Of a DNA stretch of 64,000 bases, positions 46,903 through 57,314 are shown one piece after another (position 1 is the first letter of the stretch; each line of letters begins with the position of its first letter). The notes under the pieces were generated by a model, which was not told the origin of the DNA, did no database searches, and was given only the letters and a program-made list of their open reading frames with translations. This stretch comes from Siphonodentalium dalli. Its lineage: Eukaryota; Mollusca; Scaphopoda; Gadilida; Siphonodentaliidae. The stretch is taken from assembly GCA_032622095.1 (NCBI GenBank), contig CP136064.1, positions 273,631,614 to 273,695,613 of the forward strand, written 5' to 3'. Position numbers and translations under genes: made by a program.

Positions 46903-47358
46903 TGTGACCCGCCATATCAAATCCAGTCGTAAGTCGGGATTTTTTTTACCCTGTGCCAATGCATTCTCTATATATATGCGAGTCGACCATATATCGCCTC
47001 GCCATATATAAGAGAATGCATTGGCCTAACAATTTTTTACAATTTTAATAATTTTTTCTTGTATTCTTTAACAATTTATAATTTCACCCATACAGAGCCC
47101 CAGACAAACATGAGCAGACGACACTCTTCTATATGCTTCTATATATGTGTGGGGCTCCCTGCAGGGTAATGGATGTTTTTTTTAATTTATGTCCTAAAAA
47201 TTGTAAGAAACATTTATTTTTTAAAAATGATAAAAAATTGTTAGGCCAATGCATTCTCTTATATATGCGAGGCGACCTATGGTCGACTCGCATATATAAG
47301 AGAATGCATTGGCACAGGGTAAAAAAAATCCCGACTTGATTTGATATGGCGGGTCACA
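46903..47358. mobile_element. MITE family C, copy 4
   Basis: Complete termini TGTGACCCGCCATATCAAAT and TTTGATATGGCGGGTCACA, flanked by TA on both sides. Both hairpins are present. It sits only about 23 bp beyond the stop codon of the myosin light-chain pseudogene, replacing its 3' UTR. Confidence 0.92.
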
Positions 47359-47381
47359 TATATATATATGTCCGGAACAAT

Positions 47382-48167
47382 TCAGTCGTCACGCTGATTC
47401 CCTTTGATAATATTAACAAACACGTTGTAATCGAACAATCCACCGGAAATAGGTGCTTCCTTCCACGTCAGCGTGATCTCACCCTTAGTGAAGTTATCTC
47501 CCATGTTTTGAAGCTGATCCTTGAGGTATGCTTTGGGAATTGTTCCTTTACCTTCCGCGTTCTTGTCGAACATTTTGAAGGCACCTGTAAGTGTGCTCTC
47601 AGAGTCGGTCTCTCCAATCTTCTCACTGAACAGCGTCAGATGCATTGGGAGCTTACTGAATTTTTGCGAAAACCATATGCCTTTGCATGTTCTTATTATA
47701 TGTATAAGAGAATACATTGGTCTAACAAATTTTATATTAATTTTTATAATTGCTAAAACGTGTACGAAAAAATGAAAAAAAAATGTTAAAGAACGTAAGA
47801 AATAATGATAAAAAATGATAACAAAAATGTTATAGAATGTAAAACCAATCACATAAAATAATGAAAATTGTTAAAGAATGTAAGAAAAAATGATAACAAA
47901 TTGTTAGGCAAATGCATTATATATATCTGCGAGGCGACCTATAGTCGACTCACTTATACAAGAGAATACATTGGCACAGGGTTTTCGCAAAAATTCAGGA
48001 AGCTCCAGTCACAAGGTAAAGTTTGGGGCCTCTTTCAACATATATTTAAGGTCCTTAAACTGTCGTTATGAGTTTTTTTTCCAAATTGCGAATATATTTC
48101 CTTCAAATCAGCCAAATCGACCAAGATGTCTCTATTTGATTCGACTACAGAGAATGCGCACAGGGTT
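47382..48167 (-). pseudogene. myosin regulatory light chain pseudogene, interrupted by a MITE
   Basis: On the minus strand the C-terminal half (47,646-47,382) reads KIGETDSESTLTGAFKMFD, then YLKDQLQNMGDNF, TWKEAPISGGLFDY and a stop, which is diagnostic of the EF-hand regulatory light chain that binds the myosin heavy-chain neck. The upstream half (about 48,167-48,013) reads AFSVVESNRDILVDLADLKE, IYSQFGKKTHND and, after a 1-nt deletion, KDLKYMLKEAPNFT. Three defects are seen. The first is that frameshift (TTAAG where TTAAAG is expected). The second is the 367-bp MITE between NFT-L and MHLTLF. The third is loss of the loop Asp-1 and Gly-6 in the first EF-hand (ESNRDI). The N-terminus is not recognised. 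The apparent lack of introns suggests, but does not prove, a retrocopy. Confidence 0.85.
47646..48012. mobile_element. MITE family E (GGGAGCTTACTGAATTTTTG), inserted in the pseudogene
   Basis: The ends TGGGAGCTTACTGAATTTTT and AAAAATTCAGGAAGCTCCAG are inverted and continue through GCGAAAACC. The shared hairpin module is present near 47,905-47,985 and as a half near 47,702-47,735. Excising it rejoins the coding sense of the light chain (…ACC TT | ATG CAT CTG…). Confidence 0.85.
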
Positions 48168-49735
48168 CAGGCTTCCATGCCCCTATGGCTATACCCCTGC
48201 TATATATTCCGTCTCACATTTACAACGGCTTATACTGAGACATTCCCAATATGTTTACCAAAAATAGCCACTATTATATCGTCCGTTTGAACATATGCGT
48301 GCATCAACATGCAGTTTTATCTGTACTATTTATCTTGAATCGTGTAATATATGTGTAGTTAAACAGTTAAGTGTGATCTAATGGGGATGTATTGATTATG
48401 TGACCTTTTTTGGACGCAGAAATGTATGTAATGAAAACAGTCTCACGAATGTGACCGATAATCATTTATTTTTTATTCTACAAGACCAAATTTGTCAAAA
48501 TTCAAAGAACATATTGTCCGCGTCTTAAAATAGTAGTGATTGTTGCCTCCGGTCAAGTGATTAAACACGAATATTTCACTTTTATCACACAAATACATGG
48601 TGGTATACCATGAACGCAATTTATCAAAATACAAAGGAGTACAATAGACTATCTTCAATAAATTCTCAACATAACCAAATTTGCCTGCATACTCTGTGAC
48701 AGAGACTGTCTTTATGCCTGGAAATTATATGTGCTTAAATGCTTAAAGGCCACATATACGCGAAACGTAATACCTTTTCTGCAACCGCATCGCCGCGTTT
48801 ACCATTCTCCCGAATGTTATATATTACACATATCCGCTGCATACAAAACCATAAATAGCAACATTGTATGAATGGTAAACGCAGAACTAATAACTTTAAA
48901 CGCTGATGACCTGATATTTAGCACAAGTATGTGGGTGGCAATGGTAATAGTATTTCAAATAACAAGAGACTGAACACTAATAGTGTGCATTGTGTGGTAC
49001 ATATTCCCGTTGTAAAGTGCCGATTGATGTAATTTGAATAAATTTGTCTACTAAGAAACCGGTTTGGAAGCAGCATGAAAATTAGTATTAAATAAAATGT
49101 ACGATGTATAGTCTATTCGATCTAGTGAGATAGGGTACTATTCTGGGTGTTTCTTTACAGTATAACTAGCATTACGACATACGTGTATGGTTTATTATCA
49201 CAGAGAGTGTTGAAAACTCCGAAAAATATAACTAGTATTTACACAGCAAGGGTGTGCACTTCAGTTTCTGCGTTACATTCAATAATTAATCATCATTCCA
49301 AATGAAACTACCACGCAGTGTGTGACGAAATATACTTCGTGCGTTGCACACACGAAATAACTGTTTTTGGCCCGACTGTTGGATGCATTCTAAGCAGAAA
49401 TCCGGAACGTACATCATAGGGTTAACGTGCGTTGCAGTGATCGATAAATAATTCAGATAGATCTGTTTTAATTATAAGTGTATATATAACAACATACTTG
49501 TAAATTACCGATGTCTATTTTCGCTTATGGGTGGTTATCCAATATGTTGCTTACGTCGTAGCATGGATTGGAGTTGTGGCAATTTTGACAGCCATTTCAT
49601 CGCCGCTATTGCATTTCTGTCCTTGTCACTCTATTCGCCCCGTATACTCTAATTTCACACAAACTGGTATATATCGGATGAGGATTGATGCGTTCTGGTG
49701 TCGCCGATGAGGGATATTGTAGAAAAACGTACTTT
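48168..49735. other. no gene recognised
   Basis: AT-rich. One small palindrome at 48,795-48,882 (GCGTTTACCATTC / GAATGGTAAACGC). No supported ORF. Confidence 0.5.
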
Positions 49736-49870
49736 ACAAGGTCGAAAAATGGGCATTTTTAAACATCTCTGCAAAAGGTTTGCTCAAAACGGATTTCATC
49801 GGATTTTGGATATTTTGTAGAAGATATATTCCTCTTCAAAATGGAATAAAAAACCAACATAGTCTAAATT
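49736..49870. repeat. fragment of the repeat also at 2,580-2,700
   Basis: GCTCAAAACGGATTTCATCG, GGATTTTGGATATTTTGTAG and TTCAAAATGGAATAAAAAAC match the end of the 1,990-2,700 repeat. Confidence 0.65.
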
Positions 49871-50073
49871 TATTCTAGGTCAAACCTTTTATCGACCAGA
49901 CTATGGTGGGTGTGGGGGTATTGAGAGATTTGAGCAAATATATATGATAGATTGTTGTTGTAATTAGGAATGAATTACCTCCAGCAGATCTCCAGGGAAT
50001 GTTTATAGAAATGTCAGATTTCATTTGACATGATTGTGTAGGCATAGAGTTTGAGCCAAAGTAATGCTTCTTA

Positions 50074-50147
50074 TTAACCCTTTCAGTGCCAGGGGCCGAT
50101 CTCATCGGCCCTAATTTACGGTCTGTAAAATCGGCCCTAAAAATATT

Positions 50148-50190
<43 letters not shown>

Positions 50191-50560
50191 GGTTGAATTT
50201 GTTTTGGGTATGCTTAAGCATGCTATAGCGAGTTAAAAAACAAACTGGATAAAACCTTAGGGGCATGTTATAACTCAAAACTATCACAAAGTATTCATAG
50301 TAATAATTTTGGTGCCCATGAAAAACGTAAGATTCCCTGGCACTAAACCTACAAAATAAGTCTGTTAAAGAATATAAGAAAAAATTATTAAAATTGTAAA
50401 AAATTGTAAAAAATAATAACAAATGATGAAAAATTGTTAGGCCAATGCATTCTCTTATATATGCGAGGCGACCTATGGTCGACTCGCATATATAAGAGAA
50501 TGCATTGGCACAGGGTATATGGGTTGATGCAAAAATCGGACCTGGCACTGAAAGGGTTAA
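50074..50560. mobile_element. MITE family A, copy 2
   Basis: The ends TTAACCCTTTCAGTGCCAGG and CCTGGCACTGAAAGGGTTAA are perfect inverted copies coinciding with TTAA. The interior matches 774-1,233, with an added ~39-bp T run at 50,151-50,189. The shared hairpin is at about 50,440-50,515. The 164-codon minus frame includes a poly-lysine run from the T tract and is spurious. Confidence 0.92.
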
Positions 50561-50839
50561 TGACTCTCTGTCAATAATTTGAGTAACTATTATTTTTGGG
50601 AACATGTTTGATTTTGGTAAGTTGCGCGAGGTATATCTGACATATGTGTGCAGTAGTTGCGATAAATTGCTAGAAATTACGTGTTTTTTTGGGTGTCAAG
50701 AAATAGCTTTTAAACGGACGAGCAGATCGACAGTTTAAAAAAATCGATGAGGTTTTTGAATATGGGATTAGATTTTGCAATATCACATTTTATGGATGTT
50801 AATGTTGAAGACTAATATTAAAGGAAGGGATAGTGCTGT

Positions 50840-51745
50840 CAACTTATCTGATATTCTGAGAAATAGTGTTTTGAAGCCATTTTCCACAAGCTTGGTGTGA
50901 TTTCCTCAAAATGTGACCCTTCTAAAAATAAAATAATAAATTTAATAAAAAACATTCCCTGACCCCTGTGGTCAGTCAATAGAGCAATTAGGAATGCGGA
51001 AATCTTAAATGTACGAGTAATATAATTATATATACAATGTAAAATCCAATATGGCTGCTTGTGGCCATGTTTTTCAACGAAATTCCAAAAGAAAATTGAC
51101 GGTCTGGATGATCTAGAGGTCACACACCAGATCAATTTGAAGTTTGTTAACGATCGGGTGAGGGATGTGGTATGTATGGTGTGCCAAATAATTTAGTCAT
51201 GCAATGAGTAAAATCTAAGATGGCTGCCGGCGGCCATGTTTTTATTCGAAAATTGTTCAAATTCGATAGATACAGGTGATCCTAAACCTGAACATGACCA
51301 TAAGTGTTGAAAAACAATTCTCCAATAAATTAGGGTTGCAGGTTGCGTCAATGTATTCAAATTTGAAATCCAAGATGGCTGCTAGAGGCCATGTTTTTTT
51401 TAACGAATTTCAGTTATAATAGGAGGTTCCCATCTAGAGGTCACCTCGAAGTGTGGGGATGATGGGATGTGGCCTGTAGGGTGTGCTAACGGAAATTGTT
51501 GACAAACGCACGGATGCCAACCCATGGTAATAGCTGAACCTTGACTTTGACAAGTTGAACTAAATATGGTTAGCTCCCATTCAGCTGTCACTCCGAGAGT
51601 CCATATTTGAAGTTTGGTGACATTTTGAGTAGGGATATGGCCTGTAGGTTGCGCCAAAGGATATTGCCGATGGATGAACGCACGGACGGCCGGACTACGG
51701 CTGCTAACCCATGGCAAGAGCTCAAATAAATAGGGGTGGAGGTCT
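50840..51745. repeat. AAATCCAAGATGGCTGC tandem-type repeat
   Basis: Units of about 155-175 bp start near 51,041, 51,213 and 51,366 with AAATCCAAGATGGCTGCT...GGCCATGTTTTT. They continue with GATCTAGAGGTCAC and GATGTGGCCTGTAGGGTGTG. The end includes GAACGCACGGACGGCCGGAC and CAAGAGCTCAAATAAATAGG. The inverse relative is at 55,290-55,860. Confidence 0.85.
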
Positions 51746-51783
51746 GAATTTGGGTGTCTGGTTACAGGAAACATTACAATTTT

Positions 51784-52660
51784 TTAAGCTTAATGGCCCA
51801 CTTAAAGTGATGTGAAACACCCCGGTATGATGATTAAAGATACATGGAGAATAATCTTGCTTAAAGTAGTAATTTTTACAAATATTATATCCAAATCGAC
51901 AACACACACTGTCATTCTTATATATTAATTAAATGCAGTGACCATCGATGGCGAAATCGGTTTCGTTAGTTTATCGCCGATTGTTTCGTCCCGAACGGCG
52001 AAGTAAATATTTACAATTGATCGTAGTTCAGACGATGTTTTCTATGCAGTTGTACGGTCGATTTCTTTGTGATTTCAGCGATGTCAGTAAAATGCTACAT
52101 TTCTCCAGTTGACTTAGCGCCTGAGTACTAACTTATCATTTTTTTCACATCGGAACAAGTCCATAATATGTCTTTAATTTTCGAACCCCAAGATCACATA
52201 TATGAAATATGTGCTATATTATATAACATTTGAAAGAGGAAGCTCCATAACATTGTAGTATCAACTTATCCGGTGTAATAAAATACTAATAAACTGTGTA
52301 CATCTTGTTTTTGTTGAGTTACCGACGTGTTTTTGTCATCTAGATTGTAGTAAAAAGTGTATTATTTTCAATAGAGGTGGAATAACTCTTTCTTTTTAAT
52401 GAGAGTTAGTCCCCTTCAATTGAAAATACATCTTTAGTTTGAATTCTGTTGCATTGTGGGAGCCAAAACTGGATCGAGGAACCTTTCTATGATTCCTGCT
52501 GTTTTTTATGTCTGCATCTTCTGAGGCACAGTTTGAAATGGTGATGACTTATAGTATTTTGATCATATTTGATTGCATAGATTGTTACTAAAACCGTATA
52601 TCAATTCACTAAGAAAACAATAATCGGCCACTCGAAAATTAAGTGGGCCTTCAAGCTTAA
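51784..52660. mobile_element. 877-bp inverted-end element upstream of the peptide gene
   Basis: TTAAGCTTAATGGCCCACTT at the left pairs with the inverse of AAGTGGGCCTTCAAGCTTAA at the right. The interior start (AAAGTGATGTGAAACACC...) is homologous to 12,112-12,380 inside the Helitron. No transposase frame. The right end lies 34 bp before the coding exon at 52,695, so it sits in, or next to, its intron. Confidence 0.8.
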
Positions 52661-52677
52661 ACGTGGGTTTTGATAGC

Positions 52678-52694
52678 TTTTCTTTCCATTTCAG
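52678..52694 (+). promoter_or_regulatory. 3' splice site of the peptide gene
   Basis: CTTTTCTTTCCATTTCAG directly precedes the ATG. This is a strong pyrimidine tract and AG, implying a 5' UTR exon upstream that I could not locate. Confidence 0.65.
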
Positions 52695-52907
52695 ATGAAG
52701 TTGACAATCGTAGTTCTCGCATGCTGTCTGCTCATCGCGCTTCCTCAAGACGCGAATGCAATCAGCCCACGTGATTGTAGAGCAGTGTGCTTCAATGATT
52801 ACTTCATGTGCAGACACCAGTGTCAGACTGATGCTCATGGAAGAACGAACCGCTGCTTAATAACGTGCAGGGATGCAAGACGAGACTGTTTCAGGGTGTG
52901 TGTCTAA
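52695..52907 (+). CDS. secreted cysteine-rich peptide, symmetric CX3C array
   Basis: Encodes 70 residues. Residues 1-22 (MKLTIVVLACCLLIALPQDA plus NA) form a signal peptide with likely cleavage after ANA. The mature part (~48 residues) has eight cysteines at 28, 32, 39, 43, 54, 58, 65 and 69. The spacing is CX3C-X6-CX3C-X10-CX3C-X6-CX3C, which is exactly symmetric. It contains nine Arg, no Lys and five Asp, so it is cationic. Intervals of 4 and 11 place each set of four cysteines on one helix face, so two antiparallel helices tied by nested disulfides are plausible (inference). An excellent splice acceptor abuts the ATG and AATAAA lies 49 bp after the stop, so this looks like a complete terminal coding exon. 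Role unknown: antimicrobial, pheromone-like or toxin-like peptides are all possible. I do not recognise a named family. Confidence 0.8.
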   Translation: MKLTIVVLACCLLIALPQDANAISPRDCRAVCFNDYFMCRHQCQTDAHGRTNRCLITCRDARRDCFRVCV

Positions 52908-52955
52908 ACCGAGAGTGCCTAGTGTCCAAACTTGGAGATTTTGAGGACGTACATT

Positions 52956-52961
52956 AATAAA
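52956..52961 (+). terminator. polyadenylation signal of the peptide gene
   Basis: AATAAA within ACATTAATAAAAGACTACC, at the expected distance after the stop codon. Confidence 0.65.
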
Positions 52962-53087
52962 AGACTACCTAGCAGCCAGTTTTTCTTTAACTTAGTTGCC
53001 CACACCATGCACTATATACCCAAAATTACAATATAAGATACAGTATCTGGATTACAAAATAGCCAAAAAATCCATAGCTTTACTTTC

Positions 53088-53611
53088 AAGGCACGGGTGG
53101 CGTTCGTAGCAGAAATATTCATATTTGTTCAAATCGCCATCGACAGAAGGGATATTAAAATATATTTAGTTGTGTTCATATGCCAAACATAATCAGCGCG
53201 CAAATAGTATATTGTCCTCAAGACGAACAATGATGTACGTAAACAAGAGACTGCTCGTGTTACAGAAGTTTTGCTTCTGTTTACATAACATCGCAATTCT
53301 ATTGGTTAATCACACACAAATTATATAAACGCTCTTTATTATTTCCATTTCGGGAAAACAGTAACAAATAACGCTCTTTATGTTTACCATATCCGGATCT
53401 AAACAAAAGCCATGTTATAGCTGTAACGTTTTTTGCTTTTGTTTACATAACAAAGGAAAAACATTTGACAATAACGTACTGTTTATGCCACATTTGTGAT
53501 TGGTATAAGAACAAAGTCTGTCTATATTGTACTATTATTTCTGTTTATGGCGGTTTTTTACGCAGGTGAATATTTTAACAGCATACCCACCGCCAACGCC
53601 GCCCGTATCTT
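53088..53611. mobile_element. MITE family H, copy 2
   Basis: The ends AAGGCACGGGTGGCGTTCG and CGCCAACGCCGCCCGTATCT are inverted. The interior matches 6,415-6,912 throughout (CTTTTGTTTACATAACAAAG, TGACAATAACGTACTGTT, TTTATGGCGGTTTTTTACG). Confidence 0.85.
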
Positions 53612-53613
53612 TA

Positions 53614-53968
53614 AAGGTACTCAATCCGATTAGCTAGACGCTCCTAAATTACTATTTCTTTGGCTTTGTGGGTATAAAATATTTGATTCGAGTCGAGGAA
53701 CCCACCCTCCAAAGCTCAGAGTGATCAGATATCGATTTTTGAAGTTTGTTAATTTTTGGAGATGTTGACCACTTCCACGTGCTCAAACGGACAAATTGCG
53801 GTTGTAAGATGGTAACTTGAAAATCAAGTGGTTACTATTAACAATCATAACCACTTGATATTAGAGTTATCCATCTTACACCCGCAATTTGTCTGTTTGA
53901 GCACGTGGAGGGTGGGTTCCTCGACTCGAATCAAATATTTTTTACTCCCGAATCGGATTGGATGCCTT
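53614..53968. mobile_element. TA-MITE family D, palindromic short copy
   Basis: The ends AAGGTACTCAATCCGATTAG and GAATCGGATTGGATGCCTT are flanked by TA. The two halves are inverted copies of each other around AATCAAGTGGTTACTATTAA, with GATTCGAGTCGAGGAACCCA on one side and its inverse on the other. The whole element can therefore fold back. Confidence 0.9.
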
Positions 53969-54116
53969 TAACAAATTCCAAACCATAAATTGCCCAACAA
54001 AAGCTGCCATACATGACGTCATGAGTGATAAATCTTATCCATACACATATCTCCATCTGTGAACCAAATACATTGCATTTAAAAAAATCACTAAAGATAC
54101 AAAGCATTATCATTTA

Positions 54117-54598
54117 AAGGTACTCAACCCGTAAAGAGGGTCCCCATCTCAACAGATTCCAACAACAACAATCCGATCAGAGGGTCCTATATTACTATTT
54201 CTTTGGCTTTGGGGGTAAAAAATATTTGATTCGAGTCGAGGAACCCATCAAACAAAGCTCAGAGTTATTAGATATTGATTTTTGAAAATTCTTATGTTCT
54301 CGAGATGAGTACCAATAACTGCCGTCAATTTGGTAACCTGCTCGAGATTTTACGCCAAAATTCTATTCAAACAGACAAGGATGGATAACTCTATAATCAA
54401 GTGGGTATTAATAACGAATTTTTGACAGTCTTCTGGACCAGAAAGAATTCCCGATAATGAAAAATAATAGATTTCTAAAATCGATATCTAACAAATCTGA
54501 GCTTTGATGGGTGACTTTCTCGACTCGAATCAAATATTTTTGACCCCCGAAGCCATTGAAATAGTAATTGAGAGGAGTTTTATCGGGTTGAGTACCTT
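54117..54598. mobile_element. TA-MITE family D, full copy
   Basis: The ends AAGGTACTCAACCCGTAAAG and TTTATCGGGTTGAGTACCTT, with TA at 54,115-54,116 and 54,599-54,600. The interior is partly inverted (GATTCGAGTCGAGGAACCCA / TTCTCGACTCGAATCAAATA). Confidence 0.9.
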
Positions 54599-54599
54599 T

Positions 54600-55289
54600 A
54601 ATGTGTTATACAAGTATATGTAAGGAAGAAGGAAATCTTAAGACTGTGGTGAACGAGTCTTGAATAGGTTATTCGTGAGGCACTCGGACCGGTTTCGTTG
54701 CTAAATGCAACTCGTCAGCGAGATTCTTTTTGGGAAGTGAGATGAGCAAACAATTAAGATCCTTTAAATACAGGGGGGGGGGGGGTCTGCAATTTTTTTT
54801 CAGAACACTAGGCGGGGATGGGTGGGTGGTTCTGCAGCCCGGCTTACACATTTTTTCCTGGCCCTGTAATTTTTTTTCAAGAGCCATTTTTCTTCAAAAT
54901 AATGGGCCAATAGGTTTTAAGAATGCTTCTATTATGTAATAGGTATGCACTTAACTCTTGGTATGGGGTTTGAGTTAACTATCAGTTATTAATGAGGGAT
55001 GACAACAAGGGGTAATAAAAAGGTCAGCTTGCTAAATGTTTTCACCAAGGATCTATCAATGCACATTGACATGGAAAAACTCAGATTTAAATAGTTCTAT
55101 TAAAAATCATTTATGCAACCTGTTATAAATGAAAACATATTCACAATAATAGATTTTTCAAATAAATGTAAACTCTTCACTGTACTCTTCAAATAAATAT
55201 AGACTATTCAAAAAACCATAATAAAATAAAACAAAGGTGTTAAAACAAACTTTAACAGAATTCAACGACATTCGGTATATGGGTCTAGG
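54600..55289. other. no gene recognised
   Basis: Includes a G run at about 54,772-54,786 and a GGCGGGGATGGGTGGGTGGT patch resembling sequences near 43,910 and 56,850. The 69-72-codon frames over it on both strands are unsupported. Confidence 0.45.
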
Positions 55290-55860
55290 ATCACCTCTAG
55301 ATGGGTGCTGTCAAATTTGAATGATTTTTTATAAAAAAAAACTATGGCCGCTGGCCGCCATCTTGGATTTTACTCTTTGCATCACAAAATCGTTTAACAT
55401 ATCCTGCAGAGCTTATCCCTCATCCGATCATCACCAACCTTCATATCGATCTTCGGAGTGACTTCCCGATGGGTGCCGCCTAAAAAAAATGGCTGCCAGC
55501 AGCCATCTTGGATTTTACTCATTGTATGACCAAATACTTTAGCACACCTTACAAGTCACATTTCTCATCCAATAGTCACCAAACTTCATATGGATCTTCA
55601 AAGTGACCTCTAGATGGGAGCCACCATTTTCCCCCAAAATTTGTTTAAAACAAACATGCCCACCAGCAGCCATCTTGGATTTCAACTGTCAATCAATCAG
55701 CACACCCTGCAGCCCACATTTATTTAAGGACGACCAGCTGGGCGCAGCCCAGCCGCGCATATGTTGCGCAGCAACATATGCGCAGGTCGTCCTTATACTA
55801 AGTTCGTTTTCGAACATGGGCGCCGCCATCTTGAATTAGGGGCACCGCCATCTTGGATTT
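55290..55860. repeat. inverse AGCCATCTTGGATTT repeat
   Basis: GGATCACCTCTAGATGGGTG, GGCCGCCATCTTGGATTTTA and CACCAACCTTCATATCGATC recur two to three times. This is the inverse of 50,840-51,745. Confidence 0.85.
55725..55795. repeat. T-shaped compound palindrome
   Basis: The outer stem TAAGGACGACC pairs with GGTCGTCCTTA. Inside are two separate perfect hairpins: GCTGGGC-GCA-GCCCAGC, and a 13-bp stem GCGCATATGTTGC with GCA loop and its exact inverse. Both inner hairpins have GCA loops. The result is a three-way junction (cruciform) of about 71 bp. Confidence 0.95.
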
Positions 55861-56985
55861 GAGGGGCCGCCATCTTGAAACGTCATTGCAATTAAGATAA
55901 AACTACAAAATGTTACTTTTCATATAGCCAACATAGCAGTATTCATTGCGTTAAGGCATTACATGCTTTATTCTTTGAACAATAATCATTACTTAAATCA
56001 TAAATATTGTCGACCGGACTCGGGTTGCTATGCCATTCGGGAAATGGTGGAAATTTACGTAAAACTGCAAATTTTCCTTAGCCACCTCGCGAAAACAACA
56101 TAATTCATATCGTAAATATATTGATCGTTTATTAGGCCTAGGCCTATATAACTAAATAATACTTTTCTTTAGTTTAGTAAATTAGTAGAAGCATGTTCAC
56201 GTAAACTGTTAGGTTACGTCATATGTTGTATCCAAAGCGACGTCATATTGGCACGCGCATTTTCCCGCGAAAGTTATTGACGTTTTGACAGCGACGCGAC
56301 ATAGCACACAAAGCAGGCATAATGTTGGCATGGTTCGCATTTTAGGTTTGGTTGGGTTGACGTTTCATAGTGCATGGCTCCGAGTCCAAGGGTTGTGGAG
56401 GCGAGTACAACTAATATTTCATCCAAATTGAGAATGGGCATATACGTGCCAGTCAAAACATGGCTCCGAGGAGCCACGCTCGAAAGGCTGGAAGATACAT
56501 CATACATGTATGAGTACAATATGATAATTATGAGGTAGGCCTACAGACCCAATCCCCCTATCACAAGCAACCAACTTCGTGTACGTAATTGGTTATAAGA
56601 AATATTTATAGTTAATTAAATCTTGACGTTCATATAAGTCAACACATATTAGTCTGAGTAGTGCAGGTCGTGACTGCACGGTCGTCCTTTTTTACATGGA
56701 TTTCAAAGCCATAATTTCTTGTTGGAGAATGTTTTTGAAACTTAACAGTCTTAAAAAGTAGGAATGCATCTATAATCATAATACGGAACATTGATCGGAT
56801 AAGATCAGGAAAACTGAGTAAAACAGTCATTTGAAGTAGTTTGGAGGGGGTGGGTCCCTATCCCAGAATCGGAAAAAAATAAAAATTAGGGGGTGGTGGG
56901 TACCCAGAGGGCGGAAAAAATAAAAAAGCGCCTAGTGTCCGGAAAGTTTTTCCTGACCACCCCTGTTAAATAGTGTTTATGTGTA
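55861..56985. other. no gene recognised
   Basis: Contains more CGCCATCTTG motifs at its start and a G-rich GGGTGGTGGGTACCCAGAGG patch near 56,890. The 81-codon minus frame at 56,274-56,519 has no recognisable domain. Confidence 0.45.
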
Positions 56986-56987
56986 GC

Positions 56988-57200
56988 CAATAGCCGGTTT
57001 TTTAGCCGGTTTCGTAGCCGGTAGCCGGTCGTTTTTTTGCCGGTATCTGGTAGCCGGTTTTGTAGCCGGTAGCCTGTTTTTTGCATGGGTGTTCTTTTGA
57101 CAAGAAGCTAGATGTCGGTTTCGTAGCCGATAGCCGGTTTAAGCCGGTTTTGTGTCCTTTTGCTAGTTTTTAGCAGGTTATATAGCCGGTTTTTTCTTAA
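56988..57200. repeat. TAGCCGGT low-complexity tract
   Basis: Irregular repeats of TAGCCGGTTTTGTAGCCGG type. Confidence 0.85.
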
Positions 57201-57314
57201 TAAAGAAAAGGTTACTTATTTTTCAAATTTCTTTAGTGTGGTAGTCGGTAAAATTCCCGGTTTCTTTTGAGAATAAGGAATAGGGAATAAGTTCCAAATG
57301 TCATGTTCGTGAAA

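Noticed and set aside
50111-50605. 164-codon minus frame
   Set aside because: It lies wholly within MITE A copy 2, includes a poly-T-derived Lys run, and is not kept in copy 1.
55725-55795. Endogenous parvovirus terminal hairpin
   Set aside because: Only the T-shape is similar. No viral coding sequence is seen within reach, so a viral call is not supported.
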